This document shows, in pieces, positions 17,666 through 26,287 of a DNA stretch of 64,000 nt (position 1 is the stretch's first letter; the number at the start of each line of letters is the position of its first letter). The notes under the pieces were generated by a model. That model saw only the letters and a program-made list of their open reading frames with translations. It did not search any database and was not told the DNA's origin. The stretch comes from Sulfuriferula plumbiphila (lineage in GTDB: Bacteria; Pseudomonadota; Gammaproteobacteria; Burkholderiales; Sulfuriferulaceae), in NCBI RefSeq assembly GCF_009938015.1, contig NZ_AP021884.1, positions 1,909,501 through 1,973,500 of the forward strand, in the 5' to 3' direction. Made by a program: the position numbers and the translations under genes.

Positions 17666-18534
17666 ATCGCCGGGATGTAGGCCGGGCTGCGCTGCCGCCC
17701 CTCGATCTTGATGGCGGCAATGCCGATGCGCATCAGTTCCGGCAACAGCTCCAGCGTGTTGAGGCTGGCCGGTTCCTCGATGGCGTAATAGGTTTCGCCG
17801 CCCACCTTGAAACGCCCCTTGCACAAGGTCGGGTAACCGGCATTTTCAGTATCGGCATAACGGTCTATCAATACGCCATTGAGCCGGGATTCCAGGCCCT
17901 GAGCGGTTTGTTTCCAGCGCACCGCCTTGGCGGGAGAACACACGCCGCAGGTGTTGGGCGATTCCCCGGTGACATAGGATGACAGCGCGCAGCGCCCTTC
18001 CACCATGACGCACAGGCTGCCGAAGCCGAACACCTCGATTTCCACCGAAGTATGTTTGCGCAGGTGTTCAGCCTGCGCCATGGAAAGGACGCGCGGCAGC
18101 ACGGCGCGGCTGACACCGAACTGCTCCTGGTAAAAATTGATCGCCTCGTAGTTGGTCGCGGAACCCTGCACCGACAAATGCCGGCGCAGCTGCGGATGAT
18201 GCTCTGCGGCGTATTGCATCAATCCCAGATCCGCCACAATGATCGCATCCACCCCCAGGCCGGCGGCCTGATCCACCGCGTCCTGCCAGCGTTGCCAATT
18301 CCCGGTTTGCGGGTAAGTGTTCAGCGCCACCAGGACTTTTGCTCCGGCTGAATGGGCAAAACGTATGCCCTCGCGGGCGGCGCTGGTGTCGAAATTCAGA
18401 CCGGCGAAGTTGCGCGCGTTGGTACCGTCTCGGAAGCCGATGTAAACGCAATCAGCGCCGTTATCCACCGCAGCTTTCAATGCCGTCAAACTGCCTGCCG
18501 GACATACCAGGTCCAGCTTCGCTTCAGGCGACAT
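17623..18534 (-). CDS. ubiU: U32-family UbiU, C-terminally truncated
   Basis: UbiU is a U32-family Fe-S protein that, with UbiV, hydroxylates the ubiquinone ring without oxygen. The sequence matches through most of the length: LVCPAGSLTALKAAVDNGAD, VYIGFRDGTNARNFAGL, GRCALSSYVTGESPNTCGVC, YPTLCKGRF and EEPASLNTLELLPELM. The cysteines expected to bind the cluster are retained. After KIEGRQRSPAY (about 17677) similarity stops and 17 unrelated residues lead to a stop; by comparison with E. coli UbiU roughly 45-50 C-terminal residues are missing. The ATG at 18534 has AAGGA upstream; an earlier ATG at 18552 is also possible. It may be non-functional or rescued by the adjoining DUF116 protein. Confidence 0.75.
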   Translation of the reverse strand: MSPEAKLDLVCPAGSLTALKAAVDNGADCVYIGFRDGTNARNFAGLNFDTSAAREGIRFAHSAGAKVLVALNTYPQTGNWQRWQDAVDQAAGLGVDAIIVADLGLMQYAAEHHPQLRRHLSVQGSATNYEAINFYQEQFGVSRAVLPRVLSMAQAEHLRKHTSVEIEVFGFGSLCVMVEGRCALSSYVTGESPNTCGVCSPAKAVRWKQTAQGLESRLNGVLIDRYADTENAGYPTLCKGRFKVGGETYYAIEEPASLNTLELLPELMRIGIAAIKIEGRQRSPAYIPAICCANYNVRCKVCR

Positions 18535-19478
18535 GAGCCCATTCCTTTGCATAGTATTGATCCTGCGCGAACTGGCCCTGGCGGTGGTTGCGCCGCCGCA
18601 GTTCGGCTTCGATGCCGTTCAGCACATTCCATTTCTGTGAGCACCAGGCCGGCGCCAGCAGAATATCCTGCGCCGCCGTGCCGGTTACCCGGTGGAACAC
18701 GATGTACTCCGGCGTGCGCTCGATCAGATCGGTGGCGATCGCAGGTAGTCGCCCATGCCGAGGGGCGAATATTCGCCGCGCCTCCACTGGTTCGCCAGTT
18801 GCGTGCCTTTCACCACGTGCAGCGGATGCAGCTTCAGGCCGTCCACGCCCAGCGCCAGTACCGTATCGAGGCTGCTGTGGTAGTGCGCATCGCTCTCGCC
18901 GGGCAAGCCGAGGATAAGGTGGGCGCACACCGGAATGCCGCGTCGTCTGGCGGCTACCACGGCGGTCCGGCATTCCGCCAGGCCGTGCCCGCGGTTGACG
19001 CGCGCGAGGGTTTCGTCAAAGGCGGATTGCAGCCCCAGTTCCAGCCACACTTCCAGCCCTTCCTCGCGGTAGCCGGCAAGCAGGTCAAGCACCGCATCCG
19101 GCACGCAATCCGGGCGCGTGCCCACCGCCAGGCCGATCACGTCCGGCTCGGACAGGGCTTCCCGATAGAGTGCGTCCAGCTGCTGCACGCTGGCGTAGGT
19201 GTTGGTGTAGGCCTGGAAGTAGGCAATGAAGCATCGCGCGCGGGTGCGCCTGGCAATTGCGCGCCGCCCGGAGGCAAGCTGGCTGGCAATGGAGGGCGCG
19301 TCGCGGCCATTGGGGCTGAACGCGAGGCATTATTGCAGAAAGTGCAGCCGCCGATGCCTTTGCTGCCGTCCCGGTTGGGACAGGTAAAACCGGCGTCGAG
19401 AGCAATCTTGTGCACCCGCTGGCCATGGCGCCGCAGCATGAACTGTCCGAAGGTGTGGATGTAGTCCGAAAGCGCCAT
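18524..19478 (-). pseudogene. TIGR01212-type radical SAM protein, two frameshifts
   Basis: Three consecutive reading frames together spell one YhcC/TIGR01212 radical SAM protein. The N-terminus (MALSDYIHTFGQFMLRRHGQ, FTCPNRDGSKGIGGCTFCNN) carries the cluster cysteines. The frame then shifts at about 19319-19324, after which ARCFIAYFQAYTNTY and LYREALSEPDVIGLAVGTRP continue in another frame. A second shift at about 18741 separates YSPLGMGDYL from AIATDLIERTPEYIVFHRVTG. Each shift is explained by loss of one base. The stop overlaps the ubiU start region. Either the gene is decaying or the assembly has local indel errors. It is the first gene of the ubiU unit. Confidence 0.75.
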
Positions 19479-19599
19479 AATCGTCAGCCTGCAAAGCTGG
19501 GCGTCGCATTCCTATCGGTAATTAATATATAAGGATACGTTAATCTGCGAGCAAGCTATCACAATAAAATTGTGGCGACAAGCGCGCCGAAGTGCCACC

Positions 19600-19613
19600 T
19601 TGACATGGATCAA
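19600..19613. promoter_or_regulatory. FNR-like binding site upstream of the ubiU/ubiT unit
   Basis: The palindrome TTGACATGGATCAA differs by one base from the FNR/ANR consensus TTGAT-N4-ATCAA. It lies about 125 bases upstream of the radical SAM start, between that gene and the end of the nitronate monooxygenase gene, so it can only serve the minus-strand ubiU unit. E. coli ubiUV is FNR-controlled, so the site fits the locus. I could not assign a convincing -10 box at the spacing of a class II site. Confidence 0.5.
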
Positions 19614-19743
19614 GGCCAGCGTATACCGCGTCCGTTGGCATGGTAAAAATGGCCAGAATCGACCCCGATTTCTCCAAGTCGAAGCGCCGATGGCAAGCCC
19701 GGCCGACGAGACACATGCTGCTGCGCGGCTGCAGCTGGTGCGC

Positions 19744-20907
19744 TTATGAAAGCGCAGGCTTGCTGCCGTTAAGCAGATATTCCAGCAGTTCCCGCACTGG
19801 CCGGATGGCGGCGCCGAACGGCAGGCTTTCCGAGCCCCTGAAGAACAAGCCCTTGCCGATATCGCCGCGCAGGGCGGCGGCCAGCTGTGAATCGATGCAG
19901 AATTGTCCGGCCTTCGCGATGCCATCGCGCAGTCCGCACTGGGTCAGACAATGCAGCCCGGACGCGCAACGCTCCGGATGGCTTTTGGCATCCCCCTGCA
20001 GCTTGCTTTCCCGGCGCAGGTAATTTGCCAGCCATGGCGTCAGTACGGCGCGCGCAGGCAAGCCGGCAACGCTCATGAAAGTGACGATGTCTTCCGGCCT
20101 GGCCTCCGCCAGCACTTTTTTGAAATTGGGATGGGCGTCACTCTCCTCGGTAACCGCGAACGGTGTACCGAGCTGCACCGCGGCGGCGCCGAGTGCGAGC
20201 AGGTCGCGAATTTTTTCGTAGGTATTGATACCGCCGGCCGGGATCAGCGGGATCTGTTCGCGTTCGATGCCCATATCCTTGAACAACTGGAACACACTTT
20301 CCAGAACCCCGGGGAAATCGAAACGGGGATCGTTGATGTCCTCCGGCCTGGGGGCGCCAAGATGGCCACCGGCATAGCGCGGGTGCTCGATCACGATGGC
20401 GTCGGGCAGGCGCTTCTTGCGCATCCATTTCTTCAGCACGATGCCGATTCCACGCGCATCGGACAGGATGGGGATCAACGCCACCTCGGGAAAACCTTCG
20501 GCCAGTTCGGGCAGATCCAGCGGCAGACCGGCACCCATCACGACGGCCTGTGCCCCGCTCGCACACGCCTGGCGCACCAGTGCGGCATGCTCGGCCACCG
20601 CCTTCATCACGTTGACCGCCACCAGCCCCTCGCCACGCGCCGTGTCGAGAGCGGCTTTAATCTCCCGTTCCAGTGCCACCAGATTGAGTTTATCCAGCGC
20701 CGCCTTGTCCCGGCAATGCTTTCCCTGTGCCACCAGATCGGGGTGATGGTGGCGCAGGTCGATGCTGGCAATGGTGCCGACCGCGCCCAGCCGCGCCACC
20801 GCGCCCGCCAGCCGGTGCGCGGATACGCCCACGCCCATGCCGCCCTGCACGATGGGCAGCAAACGCCGGCCTTTAAGGTATAAGGGGGGCAAATCCGTCT
20901 CCAGCAT
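19744..20907 (-). CDS. Nitronate monooxygenase / 2-nitropropane dioxygenase family
   Basis: An FMN-dependent TIM-barrel enzyme of the nitronate monooxygenase family, 387 residues. The N-terminus IVQGGMGVGVSAHRLAGAVA is the typical start of the barrel. The FMN-binding region shows PLIPAGGINTYEKIRDLLALGAAAVQLGTPFAVTEESDAH. Members oxidise alkyl nitronates, and some relatives are enoyl-ACP reductases of the FabK type; FabI is encoded nearby, so nitronate detoxification is more likely, but the substrate is open. The 265 bases after its stop hold the FNR-like site, and about 230 bases before its start contain nothing I recognise. Confidence 0.85.
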   Translation of the reverse strand: MLETDLPPLYLKGRRLLPIVQGGMGVGVSAHRLAGAVARLGAVGTIASIDLRHHHPDLVAQGKHCRDKAALDKLNLVALEREIKAALDTARGEGLVAVNVMKAVAEHAALVRQACASGAQAVVMGAGLPLDLPELAEGFPEVALIPILSDARGIGIVLKKWMRKKRLPDAIVIEHPRYAGGHLGAPRPEDINDPRFDFPGVLESVFQLFKDMGIEREQIPLIPAGGINTYEKIRDLLALGAAAVQLGTPFAVTEESDAHPNFKKVLAEARPEDIVTFMSVAGLPARAVLTPWLANYLRRESKLQGDAKSHPERCASGLHCLTQCGLRDGIAKAGQFCIDSQLAAALRGDIGKGLFFRGSESLPFGAAIRPVRELLEYLLNGSKPALS

Positions 20908-21136
20908 ATAGCCACCTCAAGACAACCGCCTCCCATGCAGGACAGGGTGGGAATTGGCGATCTTCATATCTGTGCAAAGCGCGTTATGCCGGAACCACAA
21001 CATACCCATCGAAGGCTCCGGGTATCAGATCATGCTTAATCTTTTGCAGATCGTCCAGTTCCGCACCTTGCAGCATGGCAAGTCGGCGCCGAGCGGGCGA
21101 AACCTGGCACTGCGCCGGAGCTTCGCCCGACAGGAT

Positions 21137-23035
21137 TTATTGCGGGGGTTTGTCCAGGCTTGCGCGACGGATCTCGATCTTGGCCTTGCTTTCCAGGCTG
21201 GTGAGATAGTCGGCAAAATCAACTTGCGCTGTCAATTGCGCAAGTTGATCTTGCACGGCCTTGACCTTGGCGGCATCTGCTGCTGGTGGAGGAATCACCC
21301 GGGTCACGCGTGCCAAGGTGTAGCTACCATCTGCGCCAACTGCACCGACATACGCAGGTAAATGCTGCGCATCAGCGCTAAATACAGGCTCAAGCAAATC
21401 CCTCGGTAAGGCAGTGGCCTGCTGCCGTGTAATCAGCTGGAATGCGCTCCATTGCACGCCGGGTTCCTTGCCCGCACGCAATTGCGCCAAATCCTGCTGG
21501 CCCTGTTTTTCGGCCAGCGCTATCGCCTGGGTGCGTTTGAGCTGCTGCTCAATGGCAGAGCGTACCGCATCCAGAGGTTGCAGCGCAGCGGGTTTGTATT
21601 CGAGCAGACGTGCCGACACCAATGTGTTGGGAGCAACTTCGATGGCTTCGGTATTGCGTTTGTTTTTCAGTACATCGTCAGAAAACAGCGCTTGCAGCAT
21701 TTTTGGATTTGCCAGCAGGCTGCTGTCGCCTCCCTTACGGTTTAGCCAACCCGAGTCTGTCACTTGCAATTTAAGCGCATCGGCCACTGGCTTGAGACTG
21801 TCGGATTGTTCGTAAACTTGATTACTGAATGTTTCCGCCGCATCGGCAAAGCGTTTGCCGGCTTTCTGCGCCTGCAAATCGCGCACGATATCCGCCTCAT
21901 CCAGACTGCGCGCGCGGGCAGGCCTGATGCCCGTCAATTCGATGATGTGGTAACCAAATTCACTCTGTACGGGCTGGCTGATGTCACCGCTACGCATTGC
22001 GAACACGGCATCTGCAAAAGGTTTAACCATTGCATTGCGCGGGAACCAGCCCAAATCGCCGCCCTGCAAGGCTGAACCCGTATCACTGGATTCATGTTTG
22101 GCGACTGCAGCAAAGCTGGCCGGGTCAGCTTTGACTTGCTGGTAAATGGCCTCGGCACGGGCTTTGGCCACAGCGCGTTTTTGGGCATCATCGCCGGGAT
22201 TGACCGCAATCAGGATATGGCTGGCACGGCGCTGCTCGGGCTCGCTGTATTTGGCACTGTTCTGATCGTAATACTGCTTGACCTCGGCGTCGCTGATCTT
22301 AACCTGGCTGGCCAGCGCATCCTGCGCCAGCACCACATACTGGAAGCGCGCCTGTTCTGGCAAGGTGTAATCGGCCTTATGTGCGTTGTACCAGCTTTGC
22401 ACATCCGCAGCACCCACCCGGGTCTGGCCCAGGAATTGTTCGGGCGTGAGCTTAATGGTGCTGATTTCGCGTTGCTGCTCATACGCCTGCAAAAAACGCG
22501 CGGCAACATTGGAGGGCACGATGGCTGAAGCCTGGAAAACCGAACGCACATCGTTAATCAACAATTCCTGGCGTAGCTGATTTTCAAACTCGCTGATGCT
22601 CATGCCTTGTTGGCGCAGCACCTGATCATAACGGGTTTGCGAGAACTGGCCGTTTTCCTGAAACGCGGGCAGGCTGGCAATAATCCTGGCCATTTCTGCG
22701 TCGCTGACCACCATGCCCGCTTTGCTGGCCGCATTGATAATCAGGCGCTGGTTGATGACGCCATCCAGAACCGATTTGCGAATTTTCGGATCATTAAACA
22801 TGGCCGGATCATATGCTGCCCCCATGGATGCGCGCATTTCCTGCTGCTGCGCCTTGATGGCACGGTCGAATTCCTGGCGTGTCACCTTGTCGCCATTCAC
22901 ACTGGCAAGGACATCGCCATCGCCGCTCTTGTTAAAATAAGATTCCACTCCCCACAGCATGAAAGGAATGGTAATCAGCGCCAGAATGACTTTGGCGAGC
23001 CAGCCTTGTGCGCGTTCGCGAATTGCATCAAGCAT
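21137..23035 (-). CDS. ppiD: Periplasmic folding chaperone PpiD (SurA-N and PpiC domains)
   Basis: PpiD is a membrane-anchored periplasmic chaperone near the Sec translocon. The 632-residue protein has one N-terminal membrane helix (WLAKVILALITIPFMLWGVE), a SurA-N-like helical domain (residues about 40-200), and a parvulin domain (about 265-360) with RRASHILIAV, GGDLGWFPRNAMVKPFADAVF and SEFGYHIIELTGI. A second, degenerate parvulin-like region follows. It lies directly behind hupB and two tRNA genes, the frequent lon-hupB-ppiD order, but a terminator at 23064-23090 separates it from the tRNAs. Confidence 0.94.
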   Translation of the reverse strand: MLDAIRERAQGWLAKVILALITIPFMLWGVESYFNKSGDGDVLASVNGDKVTRQEFDRAIKAQQQEMRASMGAAYDPAMFNDPKIRKSVLDGVINQRLIINAASKAGMVVSDAEMARIIASLPAFQENGQFSQTRYDQVLRQQGMSISEFENQLRQELLINDVRSVFQASAIVPSNVAARFLQAYEQQREISTIKLTPEQFLGQTRVGAADVQSWYNAHKADYTLPEQARFQYVVLAQDALASQVKISDAEVKQYYDQNSAKYSEPEQRRASHILIAVNPGDDAQKRAVAKARAEAIYQQVKADPASFAAVAKHESSDTGSALQGGDLGWFPRNAMVKPFADAVFAMRSGDISQPVQSEFGYHIIELTGIRPARARSLDEADIVRDLQAQKAGKRFADAAETFSNQVYEQSDSLKPVADALKLQVTDSGWLNRKGGDSSLLANPKMLQALFSDDVLKNKRNTEAIEVAPNTLVSARLLEYKPAALQPLDAVRSAIEQQLKRTQAIALAEKQGQQDLAQLRAGKEPGVQWSAFQLITRQQATALPRDLLEPVFSADAQHLPAYVGAVGADGSYTLARVTRVIPPPAADAAKVKAVQDQLAQLTAQVDFADYLTSLESKAKIEIRRASLDKPPQ

Positions 23036-23063
23036 AGTCGTTATGTATAGAGCTCAGGCAAAC

Positions 23064-23090
23064 GAAAAAAGGCGAACTTGCGTTCGCCTT
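23064..23090 (-). terminator. Rho-independent terminator after tRNA-Val/tRNA-Asp
   Basis: On the minus strand AAGGCGAAC pairs perfectly with GTTCGCCTT around a four-base loop, and six T residues follow. It lies seven bases behind the tRNA-Asp CCA end and 29 bases before the ppiD start codon. Confidence 0.85.
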
Positions 23091-23096
23091 CCGTAT

Positions 23097-23173
23097 TGGC
23101 GGAGTGGACGGGACTCGAACCCGCGACCCCCGGCGTGACAGGCCGGTATTCTAACCAACTGAACTACCACTCC
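23097..23173 (-). tRNA. tRNA-Asp (GTC)
   Basis: A 77-base cloverleaf with encoded CCA. The acceptor stem GGAGTGG pairs with CCACTCC, the anticodon loop reads CTGTCAC with anticodon GTC, and the T-arm carries GGTTCGAGTCC. It closely matches the proteobacterial tRNA-Asp. It is likely cotranscribed with the tRNA-Val 23 bases upstream. Confidence 0.97.
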
Positions 23174-23196
23174 AGATACCGGTGTTGTCATACTGG

Positions 23197-23272
23197 TGGT
23201 GGGTGCTGAGGGGTTCGAACCCCCGACATTCGCCTTGTAAGGGCGACGCTCTACCAACTGAGCTAAGCACCC
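23197..23272 (-). tRNA. tRNA-Val (TAC)
   Basis: A 76-base cloverleaf with encoded CCA. The acceptor stem is GGGTGCT/AGCACCC, the D-arm reads TAGCTCAGTTGGTAGAG, the anticodon is TAC in the loop CTTACAA, and the T-arm has GGTTCGAACCC. It lies nine bases after the hupB stop and before tRNA-Asp. Confidence 0.97.
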
Positions 23273-23281
23273 GGAAAGGCG

Positions 23282-23554
23282 CTAGTTTACTGCATCTTTC
23301 AGCGCTTTTCCAGCGCGGAACTTGGGAACTTTGGCCGCTTTGATCTTGATTGCTGCGCCAGTACGCGGATTGCGGCCGGTGCGGGCAGCGCGTTTACCAA
23401 CATAGAAAGAACCAAAACCAACCAGCGTTACCATATCACCTTTTTTCAGGGCAACTTTAACTGCATCAACAGCAGCATCCAATGCACGGCCTGCTGCTGC
23501 CTTGGAAATATCGGCAGATTCGGCGATAGCATCTATCAATTCGGATTTGTTCAC
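23282..23554 (-). CDS. hupB: DNA-binding protein HU-beta
   Basis: HU bends DNA and compacts the nucleoid. The 90-residue product matches HupB over its length: [40 protein letters not shown] with the DNA-contacting arm, and the C-terminal [13 protein letters not shown] choose GTG at 23554 because AAAGGGGA lies just upstream and the protein length then equals the family's 90; the frame extends 15 codons farther without similarity. It follows lon and precedes the tRNA pair. Confidence 0.96.
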   Translation of the reverse strand: MNKSELIDAIAESADISKAAAGRALDAAVDAVKVALKKGDMVTLVGFGSFYVGKRAARTGRNPRTGAAIKIKAAKVPKFRAGKALKDAVN

Positions 23555-23652
23555 GTGTGTCCCCTTTCTCGTAGAGTCAGCCACAGGAATACCCTGCATC
23601 CGCTTTATAGCAAGCCGGAAAAGCTTGTGTCAAGCGGCTTCCAGCAATTCCA

Positions 23653-23680
23653 CATAAAAAACCGCCGCGTCGGGCGGCAA
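23653..23680 (-). terminator. Rho-independent terminator behind lon
   Basis: On the minus strand CCGCCC, a four-base GACG turn and the partly complementary CGGCGG form a GC-rich hairpin followed by six T residues. It lies between the lon stop and the hupB start, so the two genes probably have separate transcripts. Confidence 0.7.
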
Positions 23681-23704
23681 TTCCCTGATCAGGCAAAAAA
23701 ACTG

Positions 23705-26128
23705 CTAATGCTTGGTGACTACAGCCGCGACGTCAGCTTCAGCTGCTGCCACAGGTGTCCCCTCAACGGCAGGAATTGGCTCCCCAGGCAATGCTTCAGG
23801 CATCCGCTCCAGCGCCATTTTCAGCACCTGGTCTATCCACTTGACGGGCTGGATATCGAGCCTGTTCTTGATGTTTTCCGGAATCTCCACCAGGTCACGC
23901 ACGTTTTCTTCAGGAATCAATACAGTCTTGATTCCGCCTCGATGTGCGGCCAGCAGTTTTTCTTTCAAGCCACCAATGGGCAGCACCTCGCCGCGCAGCG
24001 TGATCTCACCCGTCATTGCCACATCCGCGCGTACCGGAATGCCAGTCAGCACCGATACCATCGCGGTACAGATGCCTACACCGGCACTCGGTCCGTCTTT
24101 GGGTGTGGCACCCTCGGGCAAGTGGATGTGGATATCATTCTTCTGGTAAAAATCCTGCGGAATGCCCAATACTGCAGAGCGACTGCGCACCACCGACATC
24201 GCGGCCTGGATGGATTCCTGCATCACCTCGCCAAGCTGGCCGGTGGTGATCATTTTGCCCTTGCCAGGCAACAGTACGCTCTCGATGGTAAGCAGTTCAC
24301 CGCCCACTTCCGTCCATGCCAGGCCGGTCACCTGGCCAATCTGGTTGTTCTTCTCGGCAACGCCATAGTTAAAGCGGCGCACACCCAGATACTTGTCCAG
24401 ATTGCGGGCAGTCACGCTGATCTTGCTGGCTTTGCCCTGTTTCATGAGCAAGGCCTTGACGCCTTTGCGGCAGATTTTGGCGATATCGCGATCCAGGTTG
24501 CGCACCCCGGCTTCACGCGTGTAGTAACGCACGATGTCGCGCAACGCGCTCTCGGATATCACGAATTCTTCGGGCTTGAGGCCATTCGCCTTCATCTGCT
24601 TGGTCACCAGATAACGTTCGGCGATATTAACCTTTTCGTCCTCGGTATAGCCCGACAGACGGATGATTTCCATCCGGTCCAGCAGCGCGGCAGGAATGTT
24701 CAGGGTGTTCGCCGTGGCCACGAACATCACATCGGAGAGATCGAATTCCACCTCCACGTAGTGGTCTGCAAACGTATGGTTCTGCTCCGGATCCAGAACT
24801 TCGAGCAGCGCTGAAGAGGGATCGCCGCGGAAATCCTGCCCCATCTTGTCCACTTCGTCCAGCAGAAACAGTGGGTTACGGACACCGACTTTGCTCATGC
24901 TCTGCAGGATTTTGCCTGGCATGGAACCAATGTAGGTACGCCGGTGCCCGCGAATCTCGGACTCGTCGCGCACGCCGCCCAGCGCCATGCGGATAAACTT
25001 GCGGTTAGTGGCCTTGGCAATGGACTGCCCGAGCGAGGTCTTGCCCACTCCAGGCGGGCCCACCAGGCACAAGATCGGGCCTTTGAGCTTGTCCACACGC
25101 TGCTGCACCGCAAGGTACTCGACGATGCGTTCCTTTACCTTGTCCAGACCATAGTGATCGAGATCAAGTATCGTCTCTGCTTTTTTCAAGTCCTTGCTGA
25201 TCTTGGTTTTTTTCTTCCAGGGCAATCCCACCAAGGTTTCAATGTAGCTGCGTACCACCGTCGCTTCCGCCGACATGGGCGACATCAGTTTGAGTTTTTT
25301 CAGTTCAGCCTCGGCCTTGGCGAGTCCTTCCTTGGACATGTGCGCTTCCTGGATGCGCTTCTCCAGGTCTTCGAGGTCGGCACCCTCTTCCATATCGCCG
25401 AGTTCTTTCTGGATCGCTTTGACCTGCTCATTCAGGTAATACTCGCGCTGGCTTTTTTCCATCTGGCGCTTGACGCGGCCACGGATGCGTTTTTCTACTT
25501 GCAGAATGTCAATTTCGCCTTCCATCAGGCTCATCAGATGTTCGAGACGGGCACGCACCGGAAACATTTCCAGGATTTCCTGTTTCTGTTCCAGCTTCAG
25601 CGGCAAGTGCGCTGCAATGGTATCCGCGAGGCGCCCGGCTTCGTCGATGCCAACCAGCGAGGTAAGTATTTCGGGTGGAATTTTTTTGTTGAGCTTCACA
25701 TACTGGTCGAACTGCGCAACCAGCGCGCGGCGCATCGCCTCTGCCTCATTGTCGGCACTGGTGTCGTCGGCAGGCACCAGTTCGGCGTGCCCGACAAAAT
25801 GGCTATCCACATCCGAATATTCGATCACCCTGGCGCGCTGATTACCCTCAACCAGCACTTTTACCGTGCCGTCCGGCAATTTGAGCATCTGCAATATCGT
25901 GGCAACAGTACCGATGGTGTACAAATCATCTGGCGAGGGCTCATCCTTGGCGGCAGATTTTTGTGCCACCAGCAGGATGTTCTTGCCCGATTCCATCGCA
26001 GTTTCCAGCGCCTTGATGGACTTTGGCCGTCCGACAAATAAAGGAATAACCATATGCGGGAACACAACAACATCTCGCAATGGTAAAAGCGGGAGCGTTA
26101 ATTCTTCGGAATCTTGGAGTAAGGCCAT
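23705..26128 (-). CDS. lon: ATP-dependent protease Lon
   Basis: Lon degrades misfolded and regulatory proteins. From ATG at 26128 the protein has 807 residues. It shows the N-terminal substrate domain ([20 protein letters not shown]), the AAA+ Walker [16 protein letters not shown] and Walker [12 protein letters not shown], and the C-terminal protease domain with catalytic Ser in [15 protein letters not shown] and Lys in [14 protein letters not shown]. The start gives the usual family N-terminus; 15 further in-frame codons upstream are not conserved. A sigma-32-like promoter precedes it, consistent with heat-shock control. Confidence 0.97.
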   Translation of the reverse strand: MALLQDSEELTLPLLPLRDVVVFPHMVIPLFVGRPKSIKALETAMESGKNILLVAQKSAAKDEPSPDDLYTIGTVATILQMLKLPDGTVKVLVEGNQRARVIEYSDVDSHFVGHAELVPADDTSADNEAEAMRRALVAQFDQYVKLNKKIPPEILTSLVGIDEAGRLADTIAAHLPLKLEQKQEILEMFPVRARLEHLMSLMEGEIDILQVEKRIRGRVKRQMEKSQREYYLNEQVKAIQKELGDMEEGADLEDLEKRIQEAHMSKEGLAKAEAELKKLKLMSPMSAEATVVRSYIETLVGLPWKKKTKISKDLKKAETILDLDHYGLDKVKERIVEYLAVQQRVDKLKGPILCLVGPPGVGKTSLGQSIAKATNRKFIRMALGGVRDESEIRGHRRTYIGSMPGKILQSMSKVGVRNPLFLLDEVDKMGQDFRGDPSSALLEVLDPEQNHTFADHYVEVEFDLSDVMFVATANTLNIPAALLDRMEIIRLSGYTEDEKVNIAERYLVTKQMKANGLKPEEFVISESALRDIVRYYTREAGVRNLDRDIAKICRKGVKALLMKQGKASKISVTARNLDKYLGVRRFNYGVAEKNNQIGQVTGLAWTEVGGELLTIESVLLPGKGKMITTGQLGEVMQESIQAAMSVVRSRSAVLGIPQDFYQKNDIHIHLPEGATPKDGPSAGVGICTAMVSVLTGIPVRADVAMTGEITLRGEVLPIGGLKEKLLAAHRGGIKTVLIPEENVRDLVEIPENIKNRLDIQPVKWIDQVLKMALERMPEALPGEPIPAVEGTPVAAAEADVAAVVTKH

Positions 26129-26171
26129 GGTGGTGTTTAACCTTATGTCAGTGAAAATAGACCAGGACACC

Positions 26172-26200
26172 AAATGCGGGGCGGCTCATGCAAATTCAAG
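26172..26200 (-). promoter_or_regulatory. Sigma-32 (heat-shock) type promoter for lon
   Basis: The minus strand has CTTGAA (26195-26200), a 13-base spacer and CCCCGCATTT (26172-26181), close to the RpoH consensus CTTGAA-N12-15-CCCCATNT. The lon start codon lies 43 bases downstream. The rest of the 160-base clpX-lon gap holds one GC-rich hairpin (26257-26282) just behind clpX. Confidence 0.7.
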
Positions 26201-26287
26201 TCGCACCTGCACCGATGTGCCACAAGCGATTGAATCCAGGTGAAAACTTTTTTACTCGCGGGCGAACTTCAATATGCCCGCGATGTT

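Noticed and set aside
19479-19743. A small gene in the gap before the nitronate monooxygenase end
   Set aside because: Short frames there lack a ribosome-binding site and domain similarity; only the FNR-like palindrome stands out.
20908-21136. A gene or RNA between the nitronate monooxygenase and ppiD
   Set aside because: I see no coding frame with support, no strong hairpin and no tRNA-like structure in these 229 bases.
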